DNA of 64,000 nucleotides from Rosa chinensis (GCF_002994745.2 NC_037093.1:22703555-22767554), one strand, 5' to 3'. Positions 1 to 11,996 are shown, counted from the first letter of the stretch. Notes: generated by a model from the letters alone, not told the origin. Translations and numbers: made by a program.

Positions 1-289
1 GTTAGTGTGAGTGGACAAAAATAAGCAATTTTAAACAAAAGAGATTTTATACTTTCCCACATTTAATTTATTAAAAAAAAATCTTCCGATGCATGCAATA
101 ATTAAGAAAGCGAACCACGAGAAGCTCCGCTCAAGAAAAACCGACTGAAAGGAAAGATCGAAATTCCGATACTCAACAGAATAAGAACAGCCCCGCTGGT
201 TAAACGGAAATCGAACTAGGCCCCGCTAGTCAAGTAATGATAGGACATGAGGAAGAGATATCACCATACGGGCAATGGAGCCTCCCAGG

Positions 290-530
290 CTCTACCTACC
301 CTCGACTGCCACTCACACATAGATTGTGCGAGGAGGAGAACTAATAACCTCGACTTCCACTCACACATAGATTGTGTGAGGAGGAGAACATTACCTCGAC
401 TGCCACCCACGGGAGGAGGAGAATACGTCACCTCTACTACCACTCACCAACACAAAGTAGGTGAGGAGGAGAATAAGCTACCTCAACTGCCACTCACCAA
501 CACAAAGTCGGTGAGGAGGAGACCTAATCA
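290..530. repeat. Tandem repeat inside LTR, about 47 bp x 5
   Basis: Units begin near CTCGACTGCCACTCAC and close with GAGGAGGAGAA. Five imperfect copies are visible. The block recurs in the other LTR at about 5200-5442, so it predates the insertion. Confidence 0.8.
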
Positions 531-2094
531 CATGACCCGCGTATGGTGAGGAGAAACCATCGAAAACCAGTAAATCCATAAATCCATAAGGCTTCTCCAA
601 AATCTCTCAAGATAAAATCCATGTATTCAACGACATGACCCCGCACGCCAAAATAGTCTCGAAATCATAAACAAATGGGCGAGAAATAGTAAATCATTAT
701 AATTTCCTTAGGAAATCCCATTTCCGATAATATTCCAGAAAATCTCGAAATCATCATTAAGGCATTCCCAATGCCAAAAACGAAAGTCAATAAATATATA
801 TAAGAAGTAAAACGATAACTCAACGGCGTGTCCCACACGCCAAAATTATTCTCGGGTCAATAATGATTTAGCAAGGAAGTTCAATAAGGAACTAATATTC
901 CATCGAAATCCCATTTCAACAATCTTTTCAAAAATCTCCTTAATAAAATAAATAAGAGAGAAATAAACATTTCAATGACGTGACCCCGCACGACATAAAA
1001 TCTTCAAATAATCATATAACCAAATCCATTTCCGAAAATAACCATATGCTCGAAAAAAATAAATTGATAACTAATTAGAGCATATTCAAATAAATAAAAG
1101 CATGCATCATTTTCTTAAAAACAAAAGTCCACTCATAGTACTATTCTGACGATCACGTATTCGTTTTCCATCATCGAGCAATAGCTCGGTACGTCGTCCT
1201 GTACACAATTATATTCCGTGAATAGTTATTCAACAAATTAATACGATTCCTAAAAACAATTCCTCATAATTACATCTCCACTTCTCCTCGGATGCAACCC
1301 AAATTATACCACTATTACCAATACGTTAATTTAAAGGTTCCAAAGCAGACCCGAGAGATATGCGACTGCCGGATTCTCGTAATTCGATAATCGAAACCCT
1401 AAACTTCAAAAATTCATAATTAATTCCAAGCTTCTCCAAAATTCACTAAATTTCATATACAAGCTCCACAATATTTGTAGGACTTAATGGGCTAAAAACT
1501 GGAATTGCAACACAGCTCAACACGCCTCCACGCGCCACCCACAGGTCCCACGCGCCGGAGGCTACCACCTCCGATGGCCACCAAAAATTGACAGTAGCTG
1601 CAAAACAACAAATCCAACAAACTTCTCAACTGCAACAAGTCCCAATTTTACCTTTAAGAGCTCGGATTAAGTCGACGAAGAAAACCCAGAAATCAAGCTT
1701 CGGACCCTAGGATGTTCTTCGTCGATTCGACCTCCACGATGCAAATCGGAGCAAGAGGCCTTAGGGCAAACGTTTGCTGGCTCAAGGCGCTCCTACGGTC
1801 CCAATTTGGTGGTCGGAAACGGCCGGAAATGGAAGATTTGCCGGAAAAAGCCAAACTGCACCTATGAGGAACTTTGCTTCGATTCAAGGTTTCTCAGCCA
1901 AATCGCCACAACCTAAGGCTACTAGGGTGCAGAGGGGAGGGAGGAGCTCTTGTGGTGGCCGGCTGCACGCCGGTTGGTGGGTGGAATGCGCGGAATCGAA
2001 GGGTGGAAGAAGGACCCGAAAGGGAAAGAGGAGAGTTCGGCGGAGAGGAGAGAGAGAAGGTAGATTTCCGGAAATGGAATGGAAATCTACCACA

Positions 2095-2122
2095 GTAACT
2101 TTCTATATATATAGAAAGTTAC
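2095..2122 (-). promoter_or_regulatory. TATA-containing perfect palindrome (LTR core promoter), left LTR
   Basis: A 28-bp perfect palindrome: arms GTAACTTTC and GAAAGTTAC around an alternating TA core of 10 bp. It lies about 260-280 bp inside the LTR 5' end, where a U3 TATA box is expected. That it acts as the promoter is inferred from position and motif. Confidence 0.6.
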
Positions 2123-2377
2123 CATGAACAGTAACATTCACATTTTCACTTATAACTTTCGCATGCGAACTCCGATTTTTACGTACCACATATCCACGCA
2201 CTAGGTTTAACGTCCTCTACAACTTTCATGAAGAACATTTTCTCAAATTTTGACCCGAACAAAAAGTCAATAATTTAGGGCCACTAAAAGTATCGACACG
2301 ACAGTAAAAGTGAAAGTAATTGTCGTTTACCATCCAAATGACTAGTAAACAGGTAAATTAAGATACGGGACGTTACA

Positions 2378-2390
2378 TTCTCCCCTCCTT
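2378..2390 (-). promoter_or_regulatory. Polypurine tract of the LARD-like element
   Basis: Minus strand AAGGAGGGGAGAA sits immediately before the 3' LTR start TGTAACGTCCC. It is the expected primer for plus-strand DNA synthesis. Confidence 0.85.
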
Positions 2391-4479
2391 ATAAAAATTT
2401 CGACCTCGAAATTTCATACCACTGAGGAGTACCCGAAGTACACATTATTAACACACCAATCTCACTACAGTGGGGATGGTAAGGCTTTAACAATCCATAG
2501 AGTCCCCGACCATCCCAACTATTCCAGCAAATCACAACAGGTATATAGTTCAGATAGCACAAGATATTGACATCACAAGTCATTCGATTGGAAAGAGGTA
2601 TCCATAATCTTTTCATATAACTTGTATGGTGAAGATCCACTCTGTTCACCAATAACGTGGTGATAACCACTAGGTGATCACAGTTAACCACAAGCCCAAA
2701 ACAAGTAGCGCCTTAGCTACCACAAAAACAACACTTATTTAATATAATTACTGCTTCAACAATAACAATTTCAAAGTCCATACTACGCGAACCAATATTG
2801 CACCACAATTTCTCAAATGCTGCCTACCTCTCAAATTAAATCATAGGAAACTGAGGATTCACACTCCTGCTGTCAATTTAATTTCCAATAAATCGTGGGT
2901 ATATGCCCAGGTATGGAATTCGAGGAATATTGAGTTGTGTGCAATTCACCCCAAATCTTTCCTTGAAAAACAATTCAAGCTAAACAAGAAATAATGGGAT
3001 CCGAAATTTCAACCTTGAACACTCCTCCTTTAAATACTCATAACCTGTGATATCAAAGTCTGAAAGGAGTGCAAACTAGAAAATTCCTATCAATGGTTAG
3101 CTCAGATAACACATGGTACTGGCATCACAAACCACCCTATTAAAATAATAGCATTCAAAACTTCCTCATAAAAATTGCCTAGTGAAAAACCAACCCATTC
3201 ACCATCAATATTATGATAACCACAAGATGGTCGTTGCTAGTCAACAATTCCAAAACAAATGACTTCCTTAATTGTTTGCGTTTAAATTCCTAATCGAAGG
3301 TCGTTCACTTTTAATAGTCATAGATCTGAAATCTGATTGGATCCATGTCATTCTCTTTGATCTCTATTGCCCCCAAATAATATATTAGTTCATATACCCC
3401 AGTAATTCGCACTACCGAGAGCATCACAATCTGAATCACTAGGTGCTAGATTCGAATTTTTGATCAATCCCAAAAATAGTTTACCTCCATTCGCGACAGC
3501 AAAACCCCATGTTCAAAGCAACCTGTAAACGGCTCAGTAAGTAAGCAAAAGTGCATCGTGTTACGCGAGAGTAAAGCGCCTCAAATACTACAGAGAAGAA
3601 AATCGACTCACGAATTTAGGAAAAGAGGTATTGAAGTAACAACGTAATCCATAAGCAGGAAAGAAATTCTTTCATAGTCCCCAAAAGACTAATCGAGAAA
3701 TCCCTCATAGAATAGTCCCCAGAAGACAAATCGAAACTCGTTGACTATCGTCGGCCCGCAAGGCAAACTGCCTCCAAACCTTCGCCATAACTCAAAGATT
3801 TTAAATTAAGATCACAACTACATCACCTAGCACTTCCACTTGAATTACTATGGACACCCCGTGGGGTCACTACGACCAATTCTTGATTCCAAGTTCAACA
3901 ATTTCACCCAAATGGATATCCAATGACACTTAATAGTACCCCCAAAAATCACTTACAAGACCAATCATGCCATGCAACACATCTCTCGGTATAAAATCAA
4001 AACCACTATTACCACTAGTTCCATTTTCCCCAACAGTCCTGATTCCAAACCAATTATCACATCCAGTCATTCGTCTCAAACACTCAAGCACGGAATCGAA
4101 CTCCGTTCTCGCATCTTAAACCCAGCCCAACAACTTACTGGCACCGAGGAAGAAATAACCAAAACATTTCCTCGAATCATATTTCGTAGCACAACTCAAA
4201 ATTGTAGAGTAGTCTTACTCTACCATCAGCAGGGAAATGTGCAAAACCAACGAACAATCCGCTACGCAACGAAAACCCTAGGAGGTCGGCATACAAGAGG
4301 CATAGCACCTAAAGGAACACCATCTAGACATGTACCTTACACACATAATGAGTACATCAGCACCGAAGAGTAAACGATGGGGAACCGCTGCAGTCGGGCC
4401 ATCACTCGGGAGGTACTGTGTAACATCAAGCGTATATGGTAACAAGATAGAACAAGTCTATAGAATCTGACAACCTAAT

Positions 4480-4492
4480 GCTCTGATACCAA
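4480..4492 (-). promoter_or_regulatory. Primer binding site for initiator-Met tRNA
   Basis: Minus strand TTGGTATCAGAGC directly follows the LTR end at 4494. This is the standard minus-strand priming site of plant LTR elements, and it fixes the orientation of the element. Confidence 0.88.
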
Positions 4493-5199
4493 CTGACAGG
4501 ACCTGCCCCGGATTTCACCATGAAATCCGAAGTGGCCCTGCGGGGCCCACCTTAGAAGAAATTCTACCAAGAATTTAGCAGAATTTCCCCTAAAATGGGC
4601 TACCCAAAACCTGTAGAAAGCATTTACACTTCTAAATCAAATCATCCTTATACTTCTGGAGCCACCCTGCTCCCCAACTAAACATCAATCTCCAATTCAC
4701 AAAACACAAACCTCAACTTGAAAGACATAAATCCCATAGGTAATCAGAGCAATTCAAATAGAAAGGTAATTAAGGACAACCTAACTCAAAGGCAAACGCT
4801 GAAGCCATGCTATTGACTATGCCTCAACTCTGTGTACGCCCGACCTCACTAATTCGCCTGCAAACTGGGCATTTGAAACCGAAGGGCCCAGGGAAAAGTA
4901 TTGAAAACACGTTAGTGTGAGTGGACAAAAATAAGCAATTTTAAACAAAAGAGATTTTATACTTTCCCACATTTAATTTATTAAAAAAAAATCTTCCGAT
5001 GCATGAAATAATTAAGAAAGCGAACCACGAGAAGCTCCGCTCAAGAAAAACCGACTGAAAGGAAAGATCGAAATTCCGATACTCAACAGAATAAGACCAG
5101 CCCCGCTGGTTAAACGGAAATCGAACTAGGCCCCTCTAGTCAAGTAATGATAGGACATGAGGAAGAGATATCACCATACGGGCAATGGAGCCTCCCAGG

Positions 5200-5442
5200 C
5201 TCTACCTACCCTAGACTACCACTCACACATAGATTGTGCGAGGAGGAGAACTAATAACCTCGACTTCCACTCACACATAGATTGTGTGAGGAGGAGAACA
5301 TTACCTCGACTGCCACCCACGTGAGGAGGAGAATACGTCACCTCTACTACCACTCACCAACACAAAGTAGGTGAGGAGGAGAATAAGCTACCTCAACTGC
5401 CACTCACCAACACAAAGTCGGTGAGGAGGAGACCTAATCACA
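5200..5442. repeat. Tandem repeat inside LTR (second copy)
   Basis: This is the counterpart of the 290-530 block, with the same five units and a few substitutions. Confidence 0.8.
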
Positions 5443-7000
5443 CGACCCGCGTATGGTGAGGAGAAACCATCGAAAACCAGTAAATCCATAAATCCATAAG
5501 GCTTCTCCAAAATCTCTCAAGATAAAATCCATGTATTCAACGACATGACCCCGCACGCCAAAATAGTCTCGAAATCATAAACAAATGGGCGAGAAATAGT
5601 AAATCATTATAATTTCCTTAGGAAATCCCATTTCCGATAATATTCCAGAAAATCTCGAAATCATCATAAAGGCATTCCCAATGCCAAAAACGAAAGTCAA
5701 TAAATATATATAAGAAGTAAAACGATAACTCAACGGCTGTCCCACACGCCAAAATTATTCTCGGGTCAATAATGATTTAGCAAGGAAGTTCAATAAGGAA
5801 CTAATATTCCATTGAAATCCCATTTCAACAATCTTTTCAAAAATCTCCTTAATAAAATAAATAAGAGAGAAATAAACATTTCAATGACGTGACCCCGCAC
5901 GACATAAAATCTTCAAATAATCATATAACCAAATCCATTTCCGAAAATAACCATATGCTCGAAAAAAATAAATTGATAACTAATTAGAGCATATTCAAAT
6001 AAATAAAAGCATGCATCATTTTCTTAAAAACAAAAGTCCACTCATAGTACTATTCTGACGATCACGTATTCGTTTTCCATCATCGAGCAATAGCTCGGTA
6101 CGTCGTCCTGTACACAATTATATTCCGTGAATAGTTATTCAACAAATTAATACGATTCCTAAAAACAATTCCTCATAATTACATCTCCACTTCTCCTCGG
6201 ATGCAACCCAAATTATACCACTATTACCAATACGTTAATTTAAAGGTTCCAAAGCAGACCCGAGAGATATGCGACTGCCGGATTCTCGTAATTCGATAAT
6301 CGAAACCCTAAACTTCAAAAATTCATAATTAATTCCAAGCTTCTCCAAAATTCACTAAATTTCATATACAAGCTCCACAATATTTGTAGGACTTAATGGG
6401 CTAAAAACTGGAATTGCAACACAGCTCAACACGCCTCCACGCGCCACCCACAGGTCCCACGCGCCGGAGGCCACCACCTCCGATGGCCACCAAAAATTGA
6501 CAGTAGCTGCAAAACAACAAATCCAACAAACTTCTCAACTGCAACAAGTCCCAATTTTACCTTTAAGAGCTCGGATTAAGTCGATGAAGAAAACCCAGAA
6601 ATCAAGCTTCGGACCCTAGGATGTTCTTCGTCGATTTGACCTCCATGATGCAAATCGGAGCAAGAGGCCTTAGGGGAAACATTCGCCGGCTCAAGGCGCT
6701 CCTGCGGTCCCAATTTGGTGGTCAGAAACGGCCGGAAATGGAAGATTTGCCCGAAAAAGCCAAACTGCACCTATGAGGAACTTTGCTTAGATTCAAGGTT
6801 TCTCGGCCAAATCGCCACAACCTAAGGCTACTAGGGTGCAGAGGGGAGGGAGGAGCTCTTGTGGTGGCCGGCTGCACGCCGGTTGGTGGCCGGAATGCGT
6901 GGAATCGAAGGGTGGAAGGACCCGAAAGGTAAAGAGGAGAGTTTGGGGGAGAGGAGAGAGAGAAGGTAGATTTCCGGAAATGGAATGGAAATCTACCACA

Positions 7001-7028
7001 GTAACTTTCTATATATATAGAAAGTTAC
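7001..7028 (-). promoter_or_regulatory. TATA-containing perfect palindrome (LTR core promoter), right LTR
   Basis: Identical to the palindrome at 2095-2122. It lies about 255-280 bp from the LTR start at 7281. Transcription of the element would run leftward from here. Confidence 0.6.
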
Positions 7029-7281
7029 CATGAACAGTAACATTCACATTTTCACTTATAACTTTCGCATGCGAACTCCGATTTTTACGTACCACATATC
7101 CACGCGCTCGGTTTAACGTCCTCTACAACTTTCATGAAGAACATTTTCTCAAATTTTGACCCGAACAAAGTCAATAATTTAGGGCCACTAAAAGTATCGA
7201 CACGACAGTAAAAGTGAAAGTAATTGTCGTTTACCGTCCAAATGACTAGCAAACAGGTAAATTAAGATACGGGACGTTACA

Positions 7282-8033
7282 TCGATCGAGGGCGAGGTGA
7301 CTGAGTTTTGTTCTCCATTGCCTTGGCTATCTTTTGGTGGTGGCAATGCCAAAATTCGATGGTCGGATGTCGAGCTTTCGGGCGTGACAGAGAGATGGTG
7401 AGAGGAAGAAGGGGGAAGCCGGGGAGAGAGATAGAGAGAGGGGCGTGTGCGGCCCGAGAGAGGAAGAAGGAGAAAAGAGAGAAGTGTATGGTTATTTCCT
7501 TTATATAGTAGTCCATGTGGACAGTGAAATTTGGTCGAATGGAGGGAAGTGAAAATTGAAATTTGGCTAAGTGTAAGAGCGCTAGCATATTAAACTCTAA
7601 ACTCAGACAACATCAATTCAAGTACATTATCTGAAGAGAGTGACACAACAGATAATTAACAAACTGTTGTGTGAATCAAAACAATCAGACAACATCTTTT
7701 TCAACCATTGTATTAATAGCAATTGCACAACAGAGAAGTAATAACTGTTGTGTGATTAAAAACAATCAGACGACATTTTTTTCAACCATTGTGTTAATCA
7801 ACCTTGAACAACATCAATGTAATAACTGTTGTCTGAATTGATTGATGCAGACAACATCGGAAAAACAACCATTGTCTGATTTACAATTGCACAACAGTGA
7901 TGTAACAACTGTCGTCTGATTTAAAAATTCAGACGACATAATTTTTTTTGCTGTTGTTTGATTATTTCATACGACAGTTAAAATGTTTGCTATCGTCTGA
8001 TATGTGTTGTCTGATTGAAAAATTGGTGTAGTG
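7282..8033. mobile_element. Right end of a CACTA (En/Spm-like) transposon
   Basis: The right end reads GGTGTAGTG at 8033, which on the minus strand is CACTACACCAATTT, a CACTA-type terminus. From about 7600 to 8030 there are many short subterminal motifs in both orientations around ACAACAG, TCAGACAACA and CTGTTGTCTGA, as CACTA ends carry. The left end is absent. The LARD element ends at 7281, so it may have landed inside this transposon; the rest would then lie left of the window. The 7282-7590 part is purine-rich with no recognisable protein. Confidence 0.65.
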
Positions 8034-8978
8034 TTAAATTGTGTTAAGGTGACACACTATACTCTTATTATTAATTTTGGAGTCAATAATATTCTAAATT
8101 ATTGTCGTTCAGTAACATTATTTGCCATTGAGGGTCAATAGCATTGTTGCTACTAAGGGTCAGTAGCATTGTTGCTATTGAGGGTCAATAGCCTTTATTT
8201 ACTATTGAGGATCAGTAACATTATTTCTTATAGGCTTTTCTAGTTCATTATACAAATAATGGCTACTAGCATTACTTGTTAGCGAAGGTCAACAACTTTA
8301 CTATTGAGGGCATATAATCACTTGTTGTTTGGGATCAGTAACAAATAACTATTGAGGGTCAATAATTTTGTTTGCTATAAACTTCTAGTTCAGAGTCTAT
8401 TTTATGCCCTATTTTATACCATTATTATCTTTCTTTTTTCCAAAAGAACTATATTTAACAGTAATTTGGAGTTGCATACTACCTTTTGTTTATAAAATGG
8501 GTTGGTACTGTACTATCTTATTTGTTAAAGTGAAAAAATGATAAACACTGAAACTAGGGTCCATGTCTCTTAAAGTTGATTAGAGTTTGAAAATTTTTAA
8601 TTCGTTATATTCAAAAGAGAGAAAAAAGACATATAAAGCTGACAAGTGAGTTTGACTGAAACAGTGGTAATTTTTTAATTTTCATTAACTTTATAGACAA
8701 AAGTGAAAACCATATTGCTTGCGTCAGCAATACTGTATCCGCATGGGAAATCTGCTGATAGCTTTTGCGCATGGTAGTAAGACTGAGCCAATTTACCTTA
8801 TTGGTAAATTACTCTCTTTTTTATTTCCACCAAAAGCTCTAAGAAATTCACTATGCATGCAGTAGCATGCATTTGTCATAAACATCACTAAGAGACATAA
8901 ATAACACTGACTGCAGATAGAGTCTTAATTATTTCACGCAAATTAATAATACAATGGTGTATGGTTGAGATAGCGCTG
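8034..8978. other. Gene-free AT-rich stretch with degenerate short repeats
   Basis: From about 8110 to 8370 a motif like TGAGGGTCAATAGCATT recurs roughly every 30 bp in degenerate form. The rest is AT-rich, and part of it should hold the KCS 3' untranslated region and terminator (minus strand). I see no gene. Confidence 0.5.
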
Positions 8979-10421
8979 CTAGTGAACAGTCTGCACCGGA
9001 TACCTATGAATGCAATCTTCCCAAGGGCTACTAGGAGAAGGCTTCGCTTTCCGGAGAGCCTCCCAGACTACACTATTACACTTGAATCCGCTTCCGAGCG
9101 CAATCTGCCACACACGGTTCCCCTTTTGTATCCTCCCCTTTGCCTCAGTGTAAGCCAACTCATACCAAATCGAGCTGGAGGAGGTGTTACCAAACCTGTG
9201 GAGTGTCATCCGTGACGCCTCAACATGAACTGGTAGAAGCTTCAAATTCTTCTCAAGCTCATCAATCACAGACCTTCCACCAGCATGGATGCAAAAATGA
9301 TCGAAAACGAGTTTGAAATTTGGGATGTAAGGGTTGACTTTCGCATTGAAAAACTTGTTTGCAAGGACAGTAGCAATGAAGAGAAGCTGCTCACTTATAG
9401 GTAGGACAAGAGGACTGAGCAAAGCTGTGATATTAGTCTTGAGCGCTACACCAGCAATTGCCATGAGCTCCTTTGACAATGAAACCCCAACTTTGCCAGC
9501 ATCGTCCTCCTCTTGATAAGCACACCTATATGCCTTATCATTAGAGCCCATATGATTCCTCACGATATGCACAAGCTTGTACTTAGCCCTACACTTATCA
9601 GATGATTTGTTCGAGAGCAAAACCGCAGACCCACCCACACGAAACAAACAATTTTGTACCAACATGGATTTCTTGTTCCCAAGGTACCCATTTTTAGTAA
9701 TATTCTCAGTGCTAACAACAATTGCATAAGTGTTCTTTTGAACTTGCAACAGGTCCTTAGCAAGATCTATAGCTATAACTCCAGCACTACATCCCATACC
9801 TCCCAAATTATAACTCTTAATACTTCCCCTCAATTTGTACTTATTAACAATCATAGAAGATAATGAAGGAATTGGATTAAACAGACTAGAATTCATAACA
9901 ACAATCCCAATGTCCTTAGGATTGACATTAGTATTTGCAAATAGATTATCCAACGCTCCAAAAATCACCTGCTCCGCCTCCTCACGCGCTGCTGCCATTG
10001 ACAGCCTTGGCGGAATGAAATGCATTGCTTCAGGGAGATATGTCTGCTCTCCAAGGCCAGACCTCTCAAGAATCTTGTGCTGAAACTCGAGCGAGGACTC
10101 ATCAAAGGCCCCGGTCAATCTGGACTGATTAATAAACTTCTGGTATGTCATTTTCAAATTGTTAGGGGGCTTATAGCACGAGTAGTCTACGAGGTAAATA
10201 GATTTGGGTCTAGTCATAATGTAAATGGTGGAAGCCAAAACAAGAATAACAGAGCTAGTGATGACACTAACCAAATGATAACAGAGTTGGAGTTGGAGCT
10301 GATGAATGTGATCTAGATTCATCTGAGAGGCTTCAATTACAATGACTGCTATTACAAGAATTAACAAGAGTTTCAAGAGGTTGGTTGTCAAGAAATGGGA
10401 AGCCAACTTCACATACTTCAT
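8979..10421 (-). CDS. KCS: 3-ketoacyl-CoA synthase (fatty acid elongase condensing enzyme)
   Basis: Condenses malonyl-CoA with a long-chain acyl-CoA, the first and usually rate-limiting step of very-long-chain fatty acid elongation in the ER. Products feed waxes, cutin, suberin, sphingolipids or seed oils. The protein has 480 residues in one exon, close to the usual 480-520. Two N-terminal hydrophobic segments (about 16-31 and 50-69) fit ER anchoring. The FAE1/CUT1-type domain follows (about 70-360), then the C-terminal ketosynthase part. The catalytic triad is present: Cys211 in GGMGCSAG, His379 in [11 protein letters not shown], Asn412 in [10 protein letters not shown]. The conserved STENIT and [10 protein letters not shown] segments are also there. 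The start is the first ATG and precedes the membrane segments. Odd: NGYLGN (244-249), where relatives usually have Trp after the Asn. There is no frameshift or stop. The exact subfamily and substrate length cannot be set from sequence alone. Confidence 0.94.
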   Translation of the reverse strand: MKYVKLASHFLTTNLLKLLLILVIAVIVIEASQMNLDHIHQLQLQLCYHLVSVITSSVILVLASTIYIMTRPKSIYLVDYSCYKPPNNLKMTYQKFINQSRLTGAFDESSLEFQHKILERSGLGEQTYLPEAMHFIPPRLSMAAAREEAEQVIFGALDNLFANTNVNPKDIGIVVMNSSLFNPIPSLSSMIVNKYKLRGSIKSYNLGGMGCSAGVIAIDLAKDLLQVQKNTYAIVVSTENITKNGYLGNKKSMLVQNCLFRVGGSAVLLSNKSSDKCRAKYKLVHIVRNHMGSNDKAYRCAYQEEDDAGKVGVSLSKELMAIAGVALKTNITALLSPLVLPISEQLLFIATVLANKFFNAKVNPYIPNFKLVFDHFCIHAGGRSVIDELEKNLKLLPVHVEASRMTLHRFGNTSSSSIWYELAYTEAKGRIQKGNRVWQIALGSGFKCNSVVWEALRKAKPSPSSPWEDCIHRYPVQTVH

Positions 10422-10490
10422 GTTGACACTATTTGAGAAATCTTATAGCAACTATGATGGATTTGAACATTCTTAACTCCTGCATTGTCA

Positions 10491-10498
10491 ATATATAG
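10491..10498 (-). promoter_or_regulatory. Likely TATA box of the KCS gene
   Basis: Minus strand reads CTCTATATAT about 70 bp upstream of the KCS ATG, a usual spacing for plant TATA plus a short 5' UTR. It is called on motif and distance only. Confidence 0.5.
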
Positions 10499-11130
10499 AG
10501 TTATAGATTGAGAGCTCATGATCGATTTCTAAAAAGGTCAATGATTGGGTGTCATGTCATGAAAGCAAATACAAATTTTATTTTCAATTCCACATAATAT
10601 ATCTTTCCACGTCATAATCTTGCAACACCAACTTTACCTTTTTATAATTTATTTTAGATTTTTAGGGGTGAATTAATGACATTAATAAATTTAATTAGGT
10701 GACGAAAAAAAATTGTGTGTTAGTAGCCACCATTAATTATTTTTCTTCATTTAATTAAATTTTTTTCTATAATTTTTCTTTCAAACTATCATTAATATAT
10801 TGATTTAGGTGACATGAAATAGACATTAACTTTTCTTTCCAAATAAATTAATTCCGTCCAAAAAAATATAGCATTAATAAATTGAATGGAATATATATAT
10901 ATATATATATAGGGTTAGGATCAATGGACACATTATTTGACACAATTTTTTACACTTCTTTAGAGCCCTTAGATATAAAATCATTTAATGGCACTAATTC
11001 ATTCTCGTAGATGACGTGGCATTTCAGTTTTTCCCCACACAAAAAAAAAAACTAGATTAAAATTTCTTTTTATAATGATAATATAAAAAATTAATTAAAA
11101 AATAAAAATAAAAACAGAGATGAAAGAAGA
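10499..11130. other. AT-rich KCS upstream region with (TA)n tract
   Basis: This is the promoter side of KCS. It contains an AT-dinucleotide run near 10891-10911, followed by a short sequence that may be half of a MITE. I see no gene. Confidence 0.4.
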
Positions 11131-11138
11131 ACAAGCTA

Positions 11139-11560
11139 GTGTGGCATTTTACCAAATCTGGAGTTTATAGTGTGAAATCAGGATATTGGGTGGCTAGAGA
11201 CATGCAGCTCCGAACGTCAAGCCCTATTGCAAGCTCAAGTCAGGATAGTAATAAGAATTTGTGGAATAAACTGTGGAGTCTGAACGTACCTCACAAGGTC
11301 CGAGTCTTCATATGGAAGGCAGCTCACAACTTTCTACCATGTGCAACCAATTTAAAACACCGAAAAATTCTTGATGATCCTTGTTGTTGGCAGTGCGGTG
11401 CATTTATGGAATCTGTCATTCATACATTATGGGAGTGTCCCAGGTCTAAAGAAGTCTGGAAAAAGTCTTTGTGATTGGAGTTTATAAGACCTGGAACTGG
11501 AAGGAGCTTACTTTCTTTGACTTATTGTATCATGTAAAGTCCATAGCTACTGATCATTAA
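11139..11560 (+). pseudogene. LINE fragment: RT-associated zinc-binding region (zf-RVT)
   Basis: The reading frame 11139-11474 starts without an ATG and shows the zf-RVT pattern of plant L1-type LINEs: GVYSVKSGYW, then LWNKLWSLNVPHKVRVFIWK, then CCWQCG and HTLWECP. The stop at 11472-11474 is followed by further decayed sequence before a TA tract. The RT and endonuclease parts are missing, so this is a piece of a dead element. Confidence 0.8.
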
Positions 11561-11602
11561 CTTGCCAACTTTTGTTATATATATATATATATATATATAT
11601 AG

Positions 11603-11996
11603 ATTTTATCCAGAGCGAGGCCTCGCTTTGAAATTTCAGAGCGAGGTTAGGGTTTAGGGTCACTTTTCGGTCGCATTTTCACATCTCGACCGTTCAGTTT
11701 TTAGCTACTAATGTATAGATCATCTCTGCAAAATTTCAACCAAATTGATGATCGTTAAGGCATTGATAACTACCTTAAAGCTAGTACGGTTTAGGTTGGA
11801 CAGATTCAATTCGTCTACTGGTTTATGTGAGTTAGATACTTTCAAGATCATCAATTTGGTTGAAATTTTGCATAGATGATCTATACATTAATACCTAAAA
11901 ACTGAACGGTCGAGATGTGGATATGAGACCAAAAAGTGACCCCAAACCCTAACCTCACTCTGAAATTTTAAAGCGAGGCCTCGCTCTGGATAAAAT
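11603..11996. mobile_element. Foldback MITE A
   Basis: The two arms are inverted copies. The left starts ATTTTATCCAGAGCGAGGCC and the right ends with its complement GGCCTCGCTCTGGATAAAAT. The element sits between two (TA)n runs. Both arms contain the core ACCGTTCAGTTTTTAG and TGTATAGATCATC. There is no coding capacity. Confidence 0.8.

Larger units (their letters stand above)
1..2377 (-). repeat. 3' LTR of the LARD-like element (truncated by window edge)
   Basis: Position 1 aligns with 4911 in the other LTR and the match runs to the TGTAACGTCCC terminus at 2377. Only scattered substitutions and a few short indels separate the copies. Short open frames here (for example 1774-2127) have no family resemblance and are taken as chance. 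Confidence 0.9.
2378..4493 (-). other. Non-coding interior of the LARD-like element
   Basis: The stretch lies between the polypurine tract (2378-2390) and the primer binding site (4480-4492). It has no reading frame with recognisable retroelement motifs. The longest open frame (3972-4373, plus strand) is antisense to the element and has no family I recognise. Confidence 0.7.
1..7281 (-). mobile_element. Non-autonomous Ty3/gypsy-type LTR element (LARD-like), left end outside window
   Basis: Two long direct repeats (1-2377 and 4494-7281) flank a 2.1 kb interior. Read on the minus strand the right LTR begins TGTAACGTCCC at 7281 and ends TGTCA at 4494. Two bases later comes TGGTATCAGAGC (4491-4480), complementary to initiator-Met tRNA, so this is the primer binding site. 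At the other side of the interior a purine tract (minus strand AAGGAGGGGAGAA, 2390-2378) abuts the second LTR. The interior shows no gag, protease, RT or integrase on either strand, so the element would need proteins from a relative. The LTRs differ by about 3 bases in the first 240 compared (about 1%), which suggests a recent insertion. The right flank is tcgat; the matching left duplication lies outside the window, as do about 417 bp of the left LTR. The start of both LTRs resembles that of the LTR piece at 18.15-19.42 kb. Confidence 0.88.
4494..7281 (-). repeat. 5' LTR of the LARD-like element (complete, 2788 bp)
   Basis: It is bounded by TGTAACGTCCC at 7281 and TGTCA at 4494 on the minus strand. 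At 2.8 kb it is long for a plant LTR but usual for Del/Tekay-like chromoviruses. It carries a five-unit tandem repeat (about 5200-5442) and a TATA-containing palindrome (7001-7028). Confidence 0.9.

Noticed and set aside
290..530. Regularly spaced repeats as a CRISPR-like array
   Set aside because: Units are contiguous imperfect tandem repeats without unique spacers, in an LTR of a eukaryotic genome.
247..549. Open frame of 100 codons in the LTR
   Set aside because: It translates a DNA tandem repeat, starts inside the LTR, is interrupted or altered in the other LTR copy, and has no domain.
1774..2127. Open frame of 117 codons with basic composition
   Set aside because: It lies antisense to the LTR, and the other LTR copy does not keep the same frame length (6836-7033 only).
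3972..4373. 133-codon frame as a host or element gene
   Set aside because: It is antisense to the element, has no recognisable motif, and lies in otherwise non-coding interior.
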